Positions 8,928 through 17,285 of a stretch of 64,000 nucleotides of DNA are shown here, in pieces. Origin of the DNA: an uncultured Prevotella sp. (GTDB lineage: Bacteria; Bacteroidota; Bacteroidia; Bacteroidales; Bacteroidaceae); contig CAJODL010000004.1 in assembly GCA_905233165.1 (NCBI GenBank), positions 85,436 to 149,435 of the forward strand. Direction: 5' to 3'. Made by a program: the position numbers and the translations under genes. The notes below the pieces were generated by a model. That model saw only the letters and a list, made by a program, of their open reading frames with translations. It was not told the DNA's origin and searched no databases. Position 1 is the first letter of the stretch, and every line of letters begins with the position of its first letter.

Positions 8928-9725
8928 TTGGAGATTACTTCTTTACAGAACGAACGCATAAAGCACCTCTTGCTGTTGCAGCAGAAATCTGCGGTCAGGC
9001 GGCAGGTGGGACTCTTTGTGGTTGAAGGGCAAAGAGAACTGCTCCATTGCATCAATGCCGGCTATGAGGTGCAGACTATCTTTGCCGACTGCGAGAAATG
9101 TGGTGATGACTTGAAGAATATCCCTACTGATGGCATAGAGGTTGTAGAAGTTTCTTCGAGGGTGTATGAAAAGATAGCCTATCGTGGTTCGACAGAAGGT
9201 ATGGTGGCCATAGTGAAGACCCGACAGCACACGTTGAAAGACCTCGAAAACAGAATGGGGGAGCCCCCCTTGTACATAGTGCTGGAATCTGTTGAAAAGC
9301 CAGGAAATATGGGGGCTATACTGCGCTCTGCAGATGCTGCAGGCATTGATGGAGTGATAATCTGTGACCCGCTGACGGATTTGTATAATCCTAATCTGAT
9401 AAGGGCCTCTATAGGAGCAGCGTTTACTGTGCCTGTTGTAGCATGCACGAGTGAGGAATGTATCGCCTGGCTAAAAGAAAAAGGCATTCAGATTCTTACC
9501 GCCCAGTTGCAGGATTCGTCGCTCTATTATGATACAGACATGAAGCGTCCGACAGCTATTGTGATGGGAACAGAGGCAACAGGTCTCACAACACAATGGC
9601 GCGAGGCTGCAGACAGGCATATCCGCATTCCGATGTGTGGAAAACTCGATAGCCTAAACGTTTCTGTTTCTTCCGCAATTTTGATGTTCGAAGCTGTCAG
9701 ACAAAGGCAAGAAAAGAAGAAATAG
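8928..9725 (+). CDS. TrmH/SpoU-family 23S rRNA (guanosine-2'-O-)methyltransferase
   Basis: A 265-residue SPOUT methyltransferase. An N-terminal substrate-binding domain (about 1-100) is followed by the SpoU catalytic domain, with the three motifs NMGAILRSADAAG (motif 1), IVMGTEATGL (motif 2) and IPMCGKLDSLNVSVSSAI (motif 3) that form the knotted SAM site. The most likely target is 23S rRNA, as for RlmB, but the sequence alone does not fix the nucleotide. The start is TTG at 8928, only seven nt after a heptamer array; there is no better ATG close by. Confidence 0.88.
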   Translation: MEITSLQNERIKHLLLLQQKSAVRRQVGLFVVEGQRELLHCINAGYEVQTIFADCEKCGDDLKNIPTDGIEVVEVSSRVYEKIAYRGSTEGMVAIVKTRQHTLKDLENRMGEPPLYIVLESVEKPGNMGAILRSADAAGIDGVIICDPLTDLYNPNLIRASIGAAFTVPVVACTSEECIAWLKEKGIQILTAQLQDSSLYYDTDMKRPTAIVMGTEATGLTTQWREAADRHIRIPMCGKLDSLNVSVSSAILMFEAVRQRQEKKK

Positions 9726-9761
9726 GTAGCAAAACTGTTAAAAAAGCATAAAAGTTATATC

Positions 9762-9800
9762 TTCCTCGCATATACGCACGTTGTATGTGAGGAATTTTTT
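9762..9800 (+). terminator. Rho-independent terminator after the rRNA methyltransferase gene
   Basis: An 11-bp stem (9762-9772 with 9784-9794, one G-T pair) is followed by six T. The T-run leads directly into the -7 element of the rplM promoter, so terminator and promoter are packed together. Confidence 0.75.
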
Positions 9801-9810
9801 ATACCTTTGC
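9781..9810 (+). promoter_or_regulatory. Promoter of the rplM-rpsI-rpsB-tsf operon
   Basis: The -7 element TACCTTTGC (9802-9810) matches the Bacteroidetes consensus exactly. The upstream element is weaker: TTG at about 9781-9783, inside the terminator stem. The transcript would start about 180 nt before rplM. Confidence 0.7.
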
Positions 9811-9817
9811 AACCCGA

Positions 9818-9998
9818 AACTGCGTCGACCTAGACTACCGGCGCTTGGTTTCATGGTTTGAGAGAACCGCTGGGGTACACTTAGAGCCCCACCCATTGGA
9901 GAAGGTGTTAATAGTACGGCGTTTGGCCGCGCCTACGGTTAGTGAATCCGACTCCGAAGAATGTATATTAATAAAGTAATTTTAAAAGAAACTTAAGA
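9818..9998 (+). ncRNA. Structured leader RNA upstream of rplM (probable ribosomal-protein autoregulatory leader)
   Basis: The gap between promoter and rplM is GC-richer than other intergenic DNA here and can fold. I can pair ACCG-GCGC (9837-9844) with GCGCC-TA-CGGT (9929-9939) as a closing stem; inside it lie GGTTT/GAACC (9847-9868), TGGGG/CCCCA (9871-9891) and a GGCG/CGCC hairpin (about 9918-9933). This is the arrangement of a multibranch junction. Ribosomal operons often use such leaders for feedback by one of their own proteins; L13 is the obvious candidate ligand, but that is inference. An Rfam covariance search would decide whether it matches a described Bacteroidia leader. Confidence 0.6.
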
Positions 9999-10460
9999 AT
10001 GAACACTTTAAGTTACAAGACAATTTCCATCAACAAGGAAACAGCGAAGAAGGAGTGGGTCGTTGTTGATGCTACTGATCAGGTAGTTGGACGTTTCGCT
10101 TCGAAAGTGGCAAAACTGCTTCGTGGTAAGTACAAGCCAACCTTTACTCCGCATGTTGATTGTGGTGACAATGTTATTATAATTAACGCAGAAAAGGTAG
10201 TCTTCACAGGTAAGAAAGAAACCGATAAGGTTTACACACGTTACACTGGTTACCCAGGTGGTCAGCGTTTCAATACTCCTGCTGAACTGCGTAAGAAGAA
10301 TGGTGGCGTTGAGAAGATGCTCCGTCACGCTGTAAAGGGTATGCTTCCAAAAGGCATACTGGGACGTTCTCTGATGAATAACCTCTACATATACGAGGGC
10401 GCTGAGCACAAGCAAGAGGCTCAGAAGCCTAAGGCAATCGATATCAATCAGTATAAATAA
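9999..10460 (+). CDS. rplM: 50S ribosomal protein L13
   Basis: A 153-residue uL13 protein of the large subunit. Typical features are WVVVDATDQVVGRFASKVAKLLRGKYKP near the N terminus, the KVYTRYTGYPGG segment and the AVKGMLPKGILGR motif. It is the first gene of a translation operon followed by rpsI after 17 nt. A long structured leader precedes it, which suggests control at the RNA level. Confidence 0.97.
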   Translation: MNTLSYKTISINKETAKKEWVVVDATDQVVGRFASKVAKLLRGKYKPTFTPHVDCGDNVIIINAEKVVFTGKKETDKVYTRYTGYPGGQRFNTPAELRKKNGGVEKMLRHAVKGMLPKGILGRSLMNNLYIYEGAEHKQEAQKPKAIDINQYK

Positions 10461-10477
10461 ACACAAAGTAAGATACA

Positions 10478-10864
10478 ATGGAAGTAATAAACGCAATCGG
10501 TCGCCGCAAGAGTGCTGTTGCACGCGTATATATGTCAGAGGGCACCGGTAAGATAACTATCAATAAGGTAGATATAACAGAATATTTCCCATCTGCTATC
10601 CTGCAGTACGTTGTAAAGCAGCCATTGGAGCTGCTCGAGGCAACTGGAAAGTACGATATCAAGGCTAATCTTGATGGCGGTGGCTTTACAGGTCAGTCTC
10701 AGGCTCTCAGACTCGCTATTGCACGTGCACTGGTAAAGGTTGATGCTGAAGATAAGAAGAAACTGAAGGATCATGGCTTCCTGACACGTGATGCACGTGA
10801 GGTAGAACGTAAGAAGCCAGGTCGTCCAAAGGCACGTCGCCGCTTCCAGTTCTCTAAGCGTTAA
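10478..10864 (+). CDS. rpsI: 30S ribosomal protein S9
   Basis: A 128-residue uS9 protein of the small subunit. It begins with the family hallmark AIGRRKSAVARVYM and ends with the basic tail RRRFQFSKR, whose last residues reach the P-site tRNA in known ribosome structures. Length is normal. It follows rplM after 17 nt and is followed by a 138-nt gap before rpsB. Confidence 0.97.
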   Translation: MEVINAIGRRKSAVARVYMSEGTGKITINKVDITEYFPSAILQYVVKQPLELLEATGKYDIKANLDGGGFTGQSQALRLAIARALVKVDAEDKKKLKDHGFLTRDAREVERKKPGRPKARRRFQFSKR

Positions 10865-11002
10865 TAGCAGACTTAGTTTAGCATCTAAACACCTGAGACT
10901 CTACACACGCCATTATAATATAATAATGTGTAGGCTACCCAGTGTGTTGGTTGCTTAAAATAGCAATTAAAAAAGAAAGTAAACAATTTTAAAAAGAACA
11001 TT
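10865..11002 (+). other. rpsI-rpsB spacer with three hairpins
   Basis: The spacer can form GTTTAG-CAT-CTAAAC (10876-10890), CTACACA/TGTGTAG (10901-10933) and TTGCT/AGCAA (10951-10966). No T-tract terminator and no consensus promoter are seen, so transcription probably continues. The hairpins could be a leader for rpsB or an mRNA processing site; this is speculative. Confidence 0.4.
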
Positions 11003-11902
11003 ATGTCAAGAACAAATTTTGAACAGTTACTTCAGGCAGGTTGTCATTTCGGACACCTCAAGCGTAAATGGAATCCAGCAATGGCTCCATACATCTTCAT
11101 GGAACGCAATGGCATCCATATCATTGACCTTAACAAGACAGTCGTTAAGATTGATGAGGCTGCAGAAGCACTGAAGAATATAGCTAAACAGGGTAAGAAG
11201 ATTCTCTTTGTTGCTACAAAGAAGCAGGCAAAGGACGTTGTTGCTGAGAAGGCACAGAGCGTACAGATGCCATACGTTAACGAGCGTTGGGCTGGTGGTA
11301 TGCTTACAAACTTCCAGACAATACGTAAGGCTATCAAGAAGATGGCTACCATCGACAAGATGACTTCTGACGGTACTTTCGCTAATCTTTCAAAGCGTGA
11401 GTTGCTCCAGATTTCTCGCCAGCGTGCTAAGTTGGAGAAGAACCTTGGTTCTATCGTTGACCTTACACGTCTGCCATCAGCACTCTTCATCGTTGATATC
11501 GAGAAAGAGCACATCGCTGTTAAGGAGGCTCATCGTCTTAATATCCCTGTATTTGCAATCACTGATACCAACACAAATCCTAACGATGTTGACTATGCTA
11601 TCCCAGCAAACGACGATGCAAAGGATTCAGTAGAGGTAATCCTCAATGCAATGTGTGACGCTATCAACGAGGGTCTCACAGAGCGTAAGGCTGAGAAGGC
11701 TGACGAAAAGGCAGCTGCTGAGCAGGAGGATAAGCCACGCATCAAGAAGGTAGAGAAGGTTGCAGAGGCTGCTGCTCCAGAAGATGACGAGGAGCCAGCT
11801 GAGAAGTCAGAGAAGAAGGCTACAAGAAAGTCTGCAAAGAAGGCTGCTGAAGAGGCAGAAGAGGCTGAGGTAGCTGAAGAAAAGGCAGAGGATGCTGAGT
11901 AA
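11003..11902 (+). CDS. rpsB: 30S ribosomal protein S2 with acidic/lysine-rich C-terminal tail
   Basis: The core (residues 1 to about 230) is a normal uS2: FEQLLQAGCHFGH at the start, FVATKKQAKDVV, WAGGMLTNFQTIRKAIKKM and DIEKEHIAVKEAHRLNIP. Residues about 230-299 form an Ala/Glu/Lys-rich tail, which is longer than in E. coli (241 residues in all). Such tails are found in other Bacteroidetes S2 proteins as far as I recall; their role is not known. It precedes tsf, the classical rpsB-tsf pair. Confidence 0.96.
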   Translation: MSRTNFEQLLQAGCHFGHLKRKWNPAMAPYIFMERNGIHIIDLNKTVVKIDEAAEALKNIAKQGKKILFVATKKQAKDVVAEKAQSVQMPYVNERWAGGMLTNFQTIRKAIKKMATIDKMTSDGTFANLSKRELLQISRQRAKLEKNLGSIVDLTRLPSALFIVDIEKEHIAVKEAHRLNIPVFAITDTNTNPNDVDYAIPANDDAKDSVEVILNAMCDAINEGLTERKAEKADEKAAAEQEDKPRIKKVEKVAEAAAPEDDEEPAEKSEKKATRKSAKKAAEEAEEAEVAEEKAEDAE

Positions 11903-11950
11903 TCTGGTTTCTACATTTAATTTATTTCACTTAAAAAATTAGTTATTACA

Positions 11951-12943
11951 ATGGCTATAACAATGGAAAGCATCAAGACTCTGCGTGCTATGACAGGCGC
12001 TGGTCTTGCTGACGTGAAGAAAGCTCTGACAGAGGCTGACGGCGATATGGATCGTGCTAAGGAGATCCTCCGTGAGCGTGGTCAGGCAATCGCTGCGAAG
12101 CGTAGTGATCGTGAGACATCAAATGGTTGTGTACTCGTTAAGAGCGCTAACGGATTCAGTGCTATTATCGCTCTGAAGTGTGAAACCGATTTCGTTGCTA
12201 ACGGTGCTGACTACATAAAGCTGACACAGGATATCCTCGATGCTGCTGTTGCTGCAAAGGCTAAGAGCATCGATGAGGTTAATAACCTGACACTTGCTAA
12301 CGGACAGACCGTTGCTGCAGCTATTACAGAGAGATCTGGTGTAACAGGTGAGAAGATGGAACTGGACGGATACCTCTACCTCGAGGGTGAGAATGTATCT
12401 TGCTATAACCATATGAACAAGAACACTCTCTGCACAATGGTACAGACCAACAAGCCAGCAGAAGAGCAGGCACACGCTGTTGCTATGCAGGTAGCAGCTA
12501 TGAAACCAGTAGCTCTCAGCGAGGCTGACGTTGATCCAAAAATCATTGAGGAGGAGAAGACTGTTGCTCGTGAGAAGACAAAGCAGGAGCAGGTACAGAA
12601 GGCTGTTGACAACGCTCTGAAGAAGGCTGGTATCAACCCAGCACACGTTGACTCTGAGGATCACATGGAGTCTAACATGGCTAAGGGATGGATTACAGCT
12701 GAGGACGTTGCTAAGGCAAAGGAAATCATTGCTACTGTTTCTGCTGAGAAGGCTGCAAGTATTCCTGCACAGATGCTTGAGGGTATCGTTAACGGACGTA
12801 TCAACAAGTTCTACAAGGAGGCTTGTCTGCTCAATCAGGAGTTCATCCAGGACTCTAAGATGACTGTAACAGATTATCTAAAGTCTGCTGACAAGGATCT
12901 GACTGTTATTGCATTTAAGAGATTCTCTCTGCAGGCAGATTAA
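11951..12943 (+). CDS. tsf: Translation elongation factor Ts
   Basis: A 330-residue EF-Ts, the nucleotide exchange factor of EF-Tu. The N-terminal UBA-like domain with TGAGLADVKKAL and the following CETDFVA segment that contacts EF-Tu are both present, then the two dimerisation-type subdomains, ending with a segment containing KMTVTDYLKS. It is longer than the E. coli protein (283), which is usual for the phylum. Last gene of the operon, followed by a strong terminator. Confidence 0.97.
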   Translation: MAITMESIKTLRAMTGAGLADVKKALTEADGDMDRAKEILRERGQAIAAKRSDRETSNGCVLVKSANGFSAIIALKCETDFVANGADYIKLTQDILDAAVAAKAKSIDEVNNLTLANGQTVAAAITERSGVTGEKMELDGYLYLEGENVSCYNHMNKNTLCTMVQTNKPAEEQAHAVAMQVAAMKPVALSEADVDPKIIEEEKTVAREKTKQEQVQKAVDNALKKAGINPAHVDSEDHMESNMAKGWITAEDVAKAKEIIATVSAEKAASIPAQMLEGIVNGRINKFYKEACLLNQEFIQDSKMTVTDYLKSADKDLTVIAFKRFSLQAD

Positions 12944-12967
12944 GAAAAAGATTATTACGACAATAGA

Positions 12968-13001
12968 TGCGTCAGTGCCTTGGGGCGCTGGCGCATTTTT
13001 T
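12968..13001 (+). terminator. Rho-independent terminator of the rplM-rpsI-rpsB-tsf operon
   Basis: A 12-bp stem (12968-12979 with 12984-12995, including G-T pairs) and the loop TTGG are followed by six T. It ends the ribosomal operon 24 nt after the tsf stop codon. Confidence 0.9.
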
Positions 13002-13006
13002 CTTTA

Positions 13007-13054
13007 AGGGGAGTGAAGAAAGGGAGTGAAAAGGGGTGTGAAGAAGGAAAATAA
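13007..13054 (+). repeat. GA-rich 12-nt repeat, about four units
   Basis: AGGGGAGTGAAG, AAAGGGAGTGAA and AAGGGGTGTGAA follow each other directly, with a decayed fourth unit. Composition resembles the 11-nt array at 6841-6906, and as there it lies just upstream of a start codon (13072). Confidence 0.65.
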
Positions 13055-13071
13055 AACTTAATAAAATAAAA

Positions 13072-13743
13072 ATGAAAATATTCGCTGTGGGCATGAACTA
13101 TGCTCAGCACAATAAAGAGATAAAAACTGCGTTATTACAAAAGGGAGTTGGCTCTTCTGATAATGACATGGAACGCAATCCTGTCATCTTCACGAAAGCC
13201 GATTCTTCGTTGCTGAAAGACGGAAAACCGTTCTTCGTGCCAGATTTCATGGGGCGCATAGACTACGAGACAGAGGTTGTGGTGCGTATCTGTCGCTTAG
13301 GAAAAAGCATTCCAAAGCAGTTTGCACATCGCTACTACGATGCTTTCACTGTCGGAATAGACTTCACGGCGCGTGATATGCAGAAGGCGCTGAGGGAAGA
13401 AGGACAGCCTTGGGAGATAGCAAAAGGCTTTGACGGAGCAGCAGTGATAGGAGAGTGGATTCCCAAAGAGAGCGTGCTGAACGAGCAGCAGATGAAGGGA
13501 AAGGAACGCCCAACTGTGGATTTCTCAATGCTGATGAACGGAGAACTGAAACAGAAAGGAAACACTGTAGAGATGCTTTGCTCCATAGACCGTCTGATAA
13601 GCTACATATCGCAATACTTCACTCTCAAAACGGGAGATATGATATATACCGGAACCCCAGTGGGCGTGGGCCCTGTAAAGCCTGATGACCACATCGAGGG
13701 ATTCATAAACGAAAAGAAGATATTAGATTTTTGGTGCAGATAA
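13072..13743 (+). CDS. Fumarylacetoacetate hydrolase (FAH) family protein
   Basis: A 223-residue protein with the FAH fold typical of YcgM/FAHD1-like acylpyruvases and oxaloacetate decarboxylases. It has the metal-binding acidic motif YETEVVV (Glu-x-Glu), DFTARDMQ, GFDGAAVIG and the conserved YTGTPVGVGPV. The substrate cannot be told from sequence. It overlaps porU by 13 nt. The same order, FAH-porU-porV, occurs in Porphyromonas gingivalis (PG0025-PG0027, from memory), so the linkage is old; whether it has a role in secretion is not known. Confidence 0.85.
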   Translation: MKIFAVGMNYAQHNKEIKTALLQKGVGSSDNDMERNPVIFTKADSSLLKDGKPFFVPDFMGRIDYETEVVVRICRLGKSIPKQFAHRYYDAFTVGIDFTARDMQKALREEGQPWEIAKGFDGAAVIGEWIPKESVLNEQQMKGKERPTVDFSMLMNGELKQKGNTVEMLCSIDRLISYISQYFTLKTGDMIYTGTPVGVGPVKPDDHIEGFINEKKILDFWCR

Positions 13744-16700
13744 TACGTATTATATTTCTTTTGTTGCTGATGCCAATTATGGTGTCGGCGCAAGATTTGT
13801 ATAAGCTGGCGAGCAAGGAGATGGACGAACCCAAGAATGAGTTCCTTCCCTTGTCCGGAAATTATAAGGATTCCACTTACATCATGCGAATCCTTTATCC
13901 TGACTATACTCCTTTGAAGCGCAAGTTTGCACGAAAATATCGCAAAAAGATAAAGAGGGAGAATATCATTCTTCCTGAACGCCCGACAGTCAGTTATGAC
14001 ATTTTTACAGATAGAAAGGAGGCCGTTCTGCGTGCTTCTTTCAATCCTATAGTTGAGCGTGACGGAAGATTGTATGAGGTTACCGATTACATTCCACAGT
14101 GGAGTGTAGCAACTCGCAATTCCGATGCATCCCAGAATGCTGCGAGGTCAGCAACGCGTGCTTCAGCATTGACGACGACAGCGTCTTCCTATTCTTCGTC
14201 GTCTGTATTAGCCTCAGGCACATGGGCAAAGATTCGTGTCAGCGAGACTGGCATATGTCGCCTGACGTCCGATGTTATCTCTCAGGCAGGGTTCTCCGAT
14301 ATCTCTAAGGTGAAGGTCTATGGCTTTGGTGGCGCATTGGTGCCAGAACAGCTGACGCAAGAGTGGATCGCGGAACACGACGATTTGCCGGAAGTAGCTG
14401 TGTGTCCAAAAGACGGGCAGTTGTATTTCTATGCCTACGGCCCTGTTTCATATACCGACAACACTGCTACGACACGCACCAGGAATCCATATTCCGACTA
14501 CGGATATTATTTCATCACCCAGACAGACGGAGCGCGAAAGGAGTGTTCTGAAGCAGAGTTGCTCGGCAGTGCTGTTGCAAATGGTGCTGCCTATCACGAT
14601 TTGTACGAGAGTGATGGTTTTGCGTGGCATGAGATGGGGCGTGAACTGGTGGAGGCAGAGACAATTGCGGCAGGTAATTCAAAGACAATAAACCTCTCTA
14701 TTCCTGACGACCCGGGTACAATTACCGTTACAGCGGTTCTTACGGCAACAAATGCAGGCTATACTGTTTCCGTAGGGGAGGCAAGCAAGAGCGGCAATAT
14801 AAGGACAAGTTCCGACGAACATGTAACAATGTTCAGCACTGTTACGCTTACGTGTGGTGGCTCTGGTACGTTGCCTGTCACTGTGGCGTGCAATAGCGGC
14901 GGTCCGATAAGAATCGATTATATACTGGCAACATTCAGTAATCCTAAGTCATACGCCCTCAGCAACAGTTTGCCTGCGGCAGAGTATGTGGAAAATGTAT
15001 CAAACCAGAACCACCATGCTGACGAGGCTGTGGATTACGTCATCATCATTCCGACATCAAAGAAACTGTACAATCAGGCAAAGCGTCTTGGTGACCTTCA
15101 TGCCTCACACGACGGCATGACATATCGCATTGTCCCTGCCAACGAATTATATAATGAGTTCTCCAGCGGCACGCCCGATGTGTCTGCTTATCGTCGTTAC
15201 CTGAAGATGTTCTATGACAAGAGCAGTGACGGCGGTGTGAAGAATGTCCTTCTGCTTGGCGACTGTATGTGGGACAACAGGATGAAGACCATGACGGGAG
15301 ACTATTCTGTTGACGATTACCTCCTTGTCTATGAAACATATAATTCCTACGACAAAACGAGAGCAGTGCCTATCGATGACTTCGTTGCCATATTGCAGGA
15401 CGGTATGACAGTAAATGCTGACGGCATTGTGCAGACCAATATGCAGATGGATTGTGGAGTAGGGCGCATCCCTGTCACCACCGATGCAGAAGCAAAGCAG
15501 ATTGTCGATAAGATAGTCGATTACGTTGAGAAATCTCCGTCAGGCAGTTGGCAGAACGGCATTACCTTCATTGGCGATGATGGTGATGAGAACAGCCACA
15601 TGAAGTTTATCAACGACTTGGCAGACGAGATGATAGACCGTGGCGGATATAATGTGACGAAGATTATGGCCGATGCCTACGTCATGAAGAAGACCTCTAC
15701 CGGCAATAGGTATCCCATTGTTGAGACTCTTATCAAGCAGTTGCAGAACGATGGTCAGCTCATTATGAATTATGGCGGTCACGGTTCTTGGAATCAGTTA
15801 AGCCATGAGAAGATACTGATGCTTGATGATGTGAAGAAATTCAAGGGCGAGAACTATTCGCTGTGGATTATGGCCGCCTGTGAGACAATGCCTTATGACT
15901 ATACCCATAGCACTCTCGGTGAGGAATTGCTGCTGAACAAGGATGGTGGTGCTATTGCCTCTTATGGTGCTGCCCGTGCGGTATATGAGACATATAATGC
16001 GAAGATAGACAAATACATGATGGAAAATCTGTTTGACTATGACAGCAACGGTAAGCCATTGACGCTTGGTGAGGTTCAGCGTCGTGCAAAGAATCAGTTG
16101 GTGAAATCAGGTTCCGACCTCACTGTCAACAAGCATCACTATGCTCTTCTTGGCGATCCTGCTATGTCGCTTGCCATTCCGACACGTAAGGTAAAGGTAG
16201 ATAAGATAAACGGCATTGCTTCCGGTAACCATATACAGACGAAGGCTCTCAGCACTGTTACCGTCGAGGGACACATTGAGACACTTGATGGCCAGACGGC
16301 ATCAGATTTCAACGGCAAGCTCCACAGCACTGTGAAGGATGCCAAGCAGACCATTACCTGTCGCGGACAAGCCGATGCCGATACACGTTTCCAATACGAC
16401 GACTACGACTCCAACATCTTCATGGGCACTACGACAGTCACCGGCGGACAGTTCCGCTTCACCTTCCGTGTGCCAAAGGATATCTATGACGAGAATACCA
16501 ACGGCCTGATAGTGCTCCATGCTATGGACGAGAACAATATGGTGTCAGCAAACGGCCACGATACTTCGATGTATCCTTACGGCATTGAGGCTGCGGCGAA
16601 TGACTCTATCGGTCCTGCCATTCATTCCTACCTGAACACGCCGTCGTTTGTCAATGGCGGCAATGTGGGTCGCACGCCGTTCTTCGTGGCTGAGATAAAC

Positions 16701-17258
16701 GATGCTGACGGCATCAATGTCGCAGAGTCGTCACTAGGACACTATATGGAACTCATTGTTGACGGCAGTGCCGAGATGACCTATAACCTTAACGACAACT
16801 TCACCTTTGCTGACGACAGCTATACCTCTGGTTCTACGTGGTTTGTATTGCCAAACCTCTCTTTGGGCAAACATTCGCTCACTTTCCGTGTTTGGGATGT
16901 GCTCAACAATACCAGCCAGATATCTCTCGACTTCAATGTCGTGAAGGGCTTTGAACCGACTATTGCCGATGTCTTTGTGTCACCAAATCCTGCTAAGACG
17001 GGCGAGAACGTTACATTCTACGTTACCCACGACCTGCAAGGTTCTGAGGCAGAGGTGAACATCGAAATCATCGACATGACTGGCCGCATCGTGGGTCAGT
17101 TGGAGTGGAGCGACACCTTCTCTGCCACCAAGCCGACAACGTCCTACAAGTGGACGGCATCGGGTATCACGCAAGGCATGTACCTCTATCGTGTAAGAAT
17201 TTCGTGCGACAAGTCAAAATACGTTTCAAAGACAAAGAAACTCCTGATAGGATATTAA
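13731..17258 (+). CDS. porU: Type IX secretion system sortase PorU (C25 gingipain-like peptidase)
   Basis: A 1175-residue protein. A signal peptide (VQIIRIIFLLLLMPIMVSA) is followed by an N-terminal beta-rich domain, then a C25 peptidase domain with the catalytic His in NYGGHGSW (His684) and catalytic Cys in MAACETMP (Cys717). The C-terminal 90 residues (PNPAKTGENVTFYV to KKLLIGY) look like a T9SS sorting domain, which PorU is known to keep. PorU cleaves the sorting domain of secreted cargo and attaches the cargo to anionic LPS at the outer surface. The start (TTG 13731 or GTG 13734) overlaps the preceding gene; porV follows 27 nt downstream. Confidence 0.93.
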   Translation: MVQIIRIIFLLLLMPIMVSAQDLYKLASKEMDEPKNEFLPLSGNYKDSTYIMRILYPDYTPLKRKFARKYRKKIKRENIILPERPTVSYDIFTDRKEAVLRASFNPIVERDGRLYEVTDYIPQWSVATRNSDASQNAARSATRASALTTTASSYSSSSVLASGTWAKIRVSETGICRLTSDVISQAGFSDISKVKVYGFGGALVPEQLTQEWIAEHDDLPEVAVCPKDGQLYFYAYGPVSYTDNTATTRTRNPYSDYGYYFITQTDGARKECSEAELLGSAVANGAAYHDLYESDGFAWHEMGRELVEAETIAAGNSKTINLSIPDDPGTITVTAVLTATNAGYTVSVGEASKSGNIRTSSDEHVTMFSTVTLTCGGSGTLPVTVACNSGGPIRIDYILATFSNPKSYALSNSLPAAEYVENVSNQNHHADEAVDYVIIIPTSKKLYNQAKRLGDLHASHDGMTYRIVPANELYNEFSSGTPDVSAYRRYLKMFYDKSSDGGVKNVLLLGDCMWDNRMKTMTGDYSVDDYLLVYETYNSYDKTRAVPIDDFVAILQDGMTVNADGIVQTNMQMDCGVGRIPVTTDAEAKQIVDKIVDYVEKSPSGSWQNGITFIGDDGDENSHMKFINDLADEMIDRGGYNVTKIMADAYVMKKTSTGNRYPIVETLIKQLQNDGQLIMNYGGHGSWNQLSHEKILMLDDVKKFKGENYSLWIMAACETMPYDYTHSTLGEELLLNKDGGAIASYGAARAVYETYNAKIDKYMMENLFDYDSNGKPLTLGEVQRRAKNQLVKSGSDLTVNKHHYALLGDPAMSLAIPTRKVKVDKINGIASGNHIQTKALSTVTVEGHIETLDGQTASDFNGKLHSTVKDAKQTITCRGQADADTRFQYDDYDSNIFMGTTTVTGGQFRFTFRVPKDIYDENTNGLIVLHAMDENNMVSANGHDTSMYPYGIEAAANDSIGPAIHSYLNTPSFVNGGNVGRTPFFVAEINDADGINVAESSLGHYMELIVDGSAEMTYNLNDNFTFADDSYTSGSTWFVLPNLSLGKHSLTFRVWDVLNNTSQISLDFNVVKGFEPTIADVFVSPNPAKTGENVTFYVTHDLQGSEAEVNIEIIDMTGRIVGQLEWSDTFSATKPTTSYKWTASGITQGMYLYRVRISCDKSKYVSKTKKLLIGY

Positions 17259-17285
17259 ATGTCGAACAACATAAAATTTCAATAA

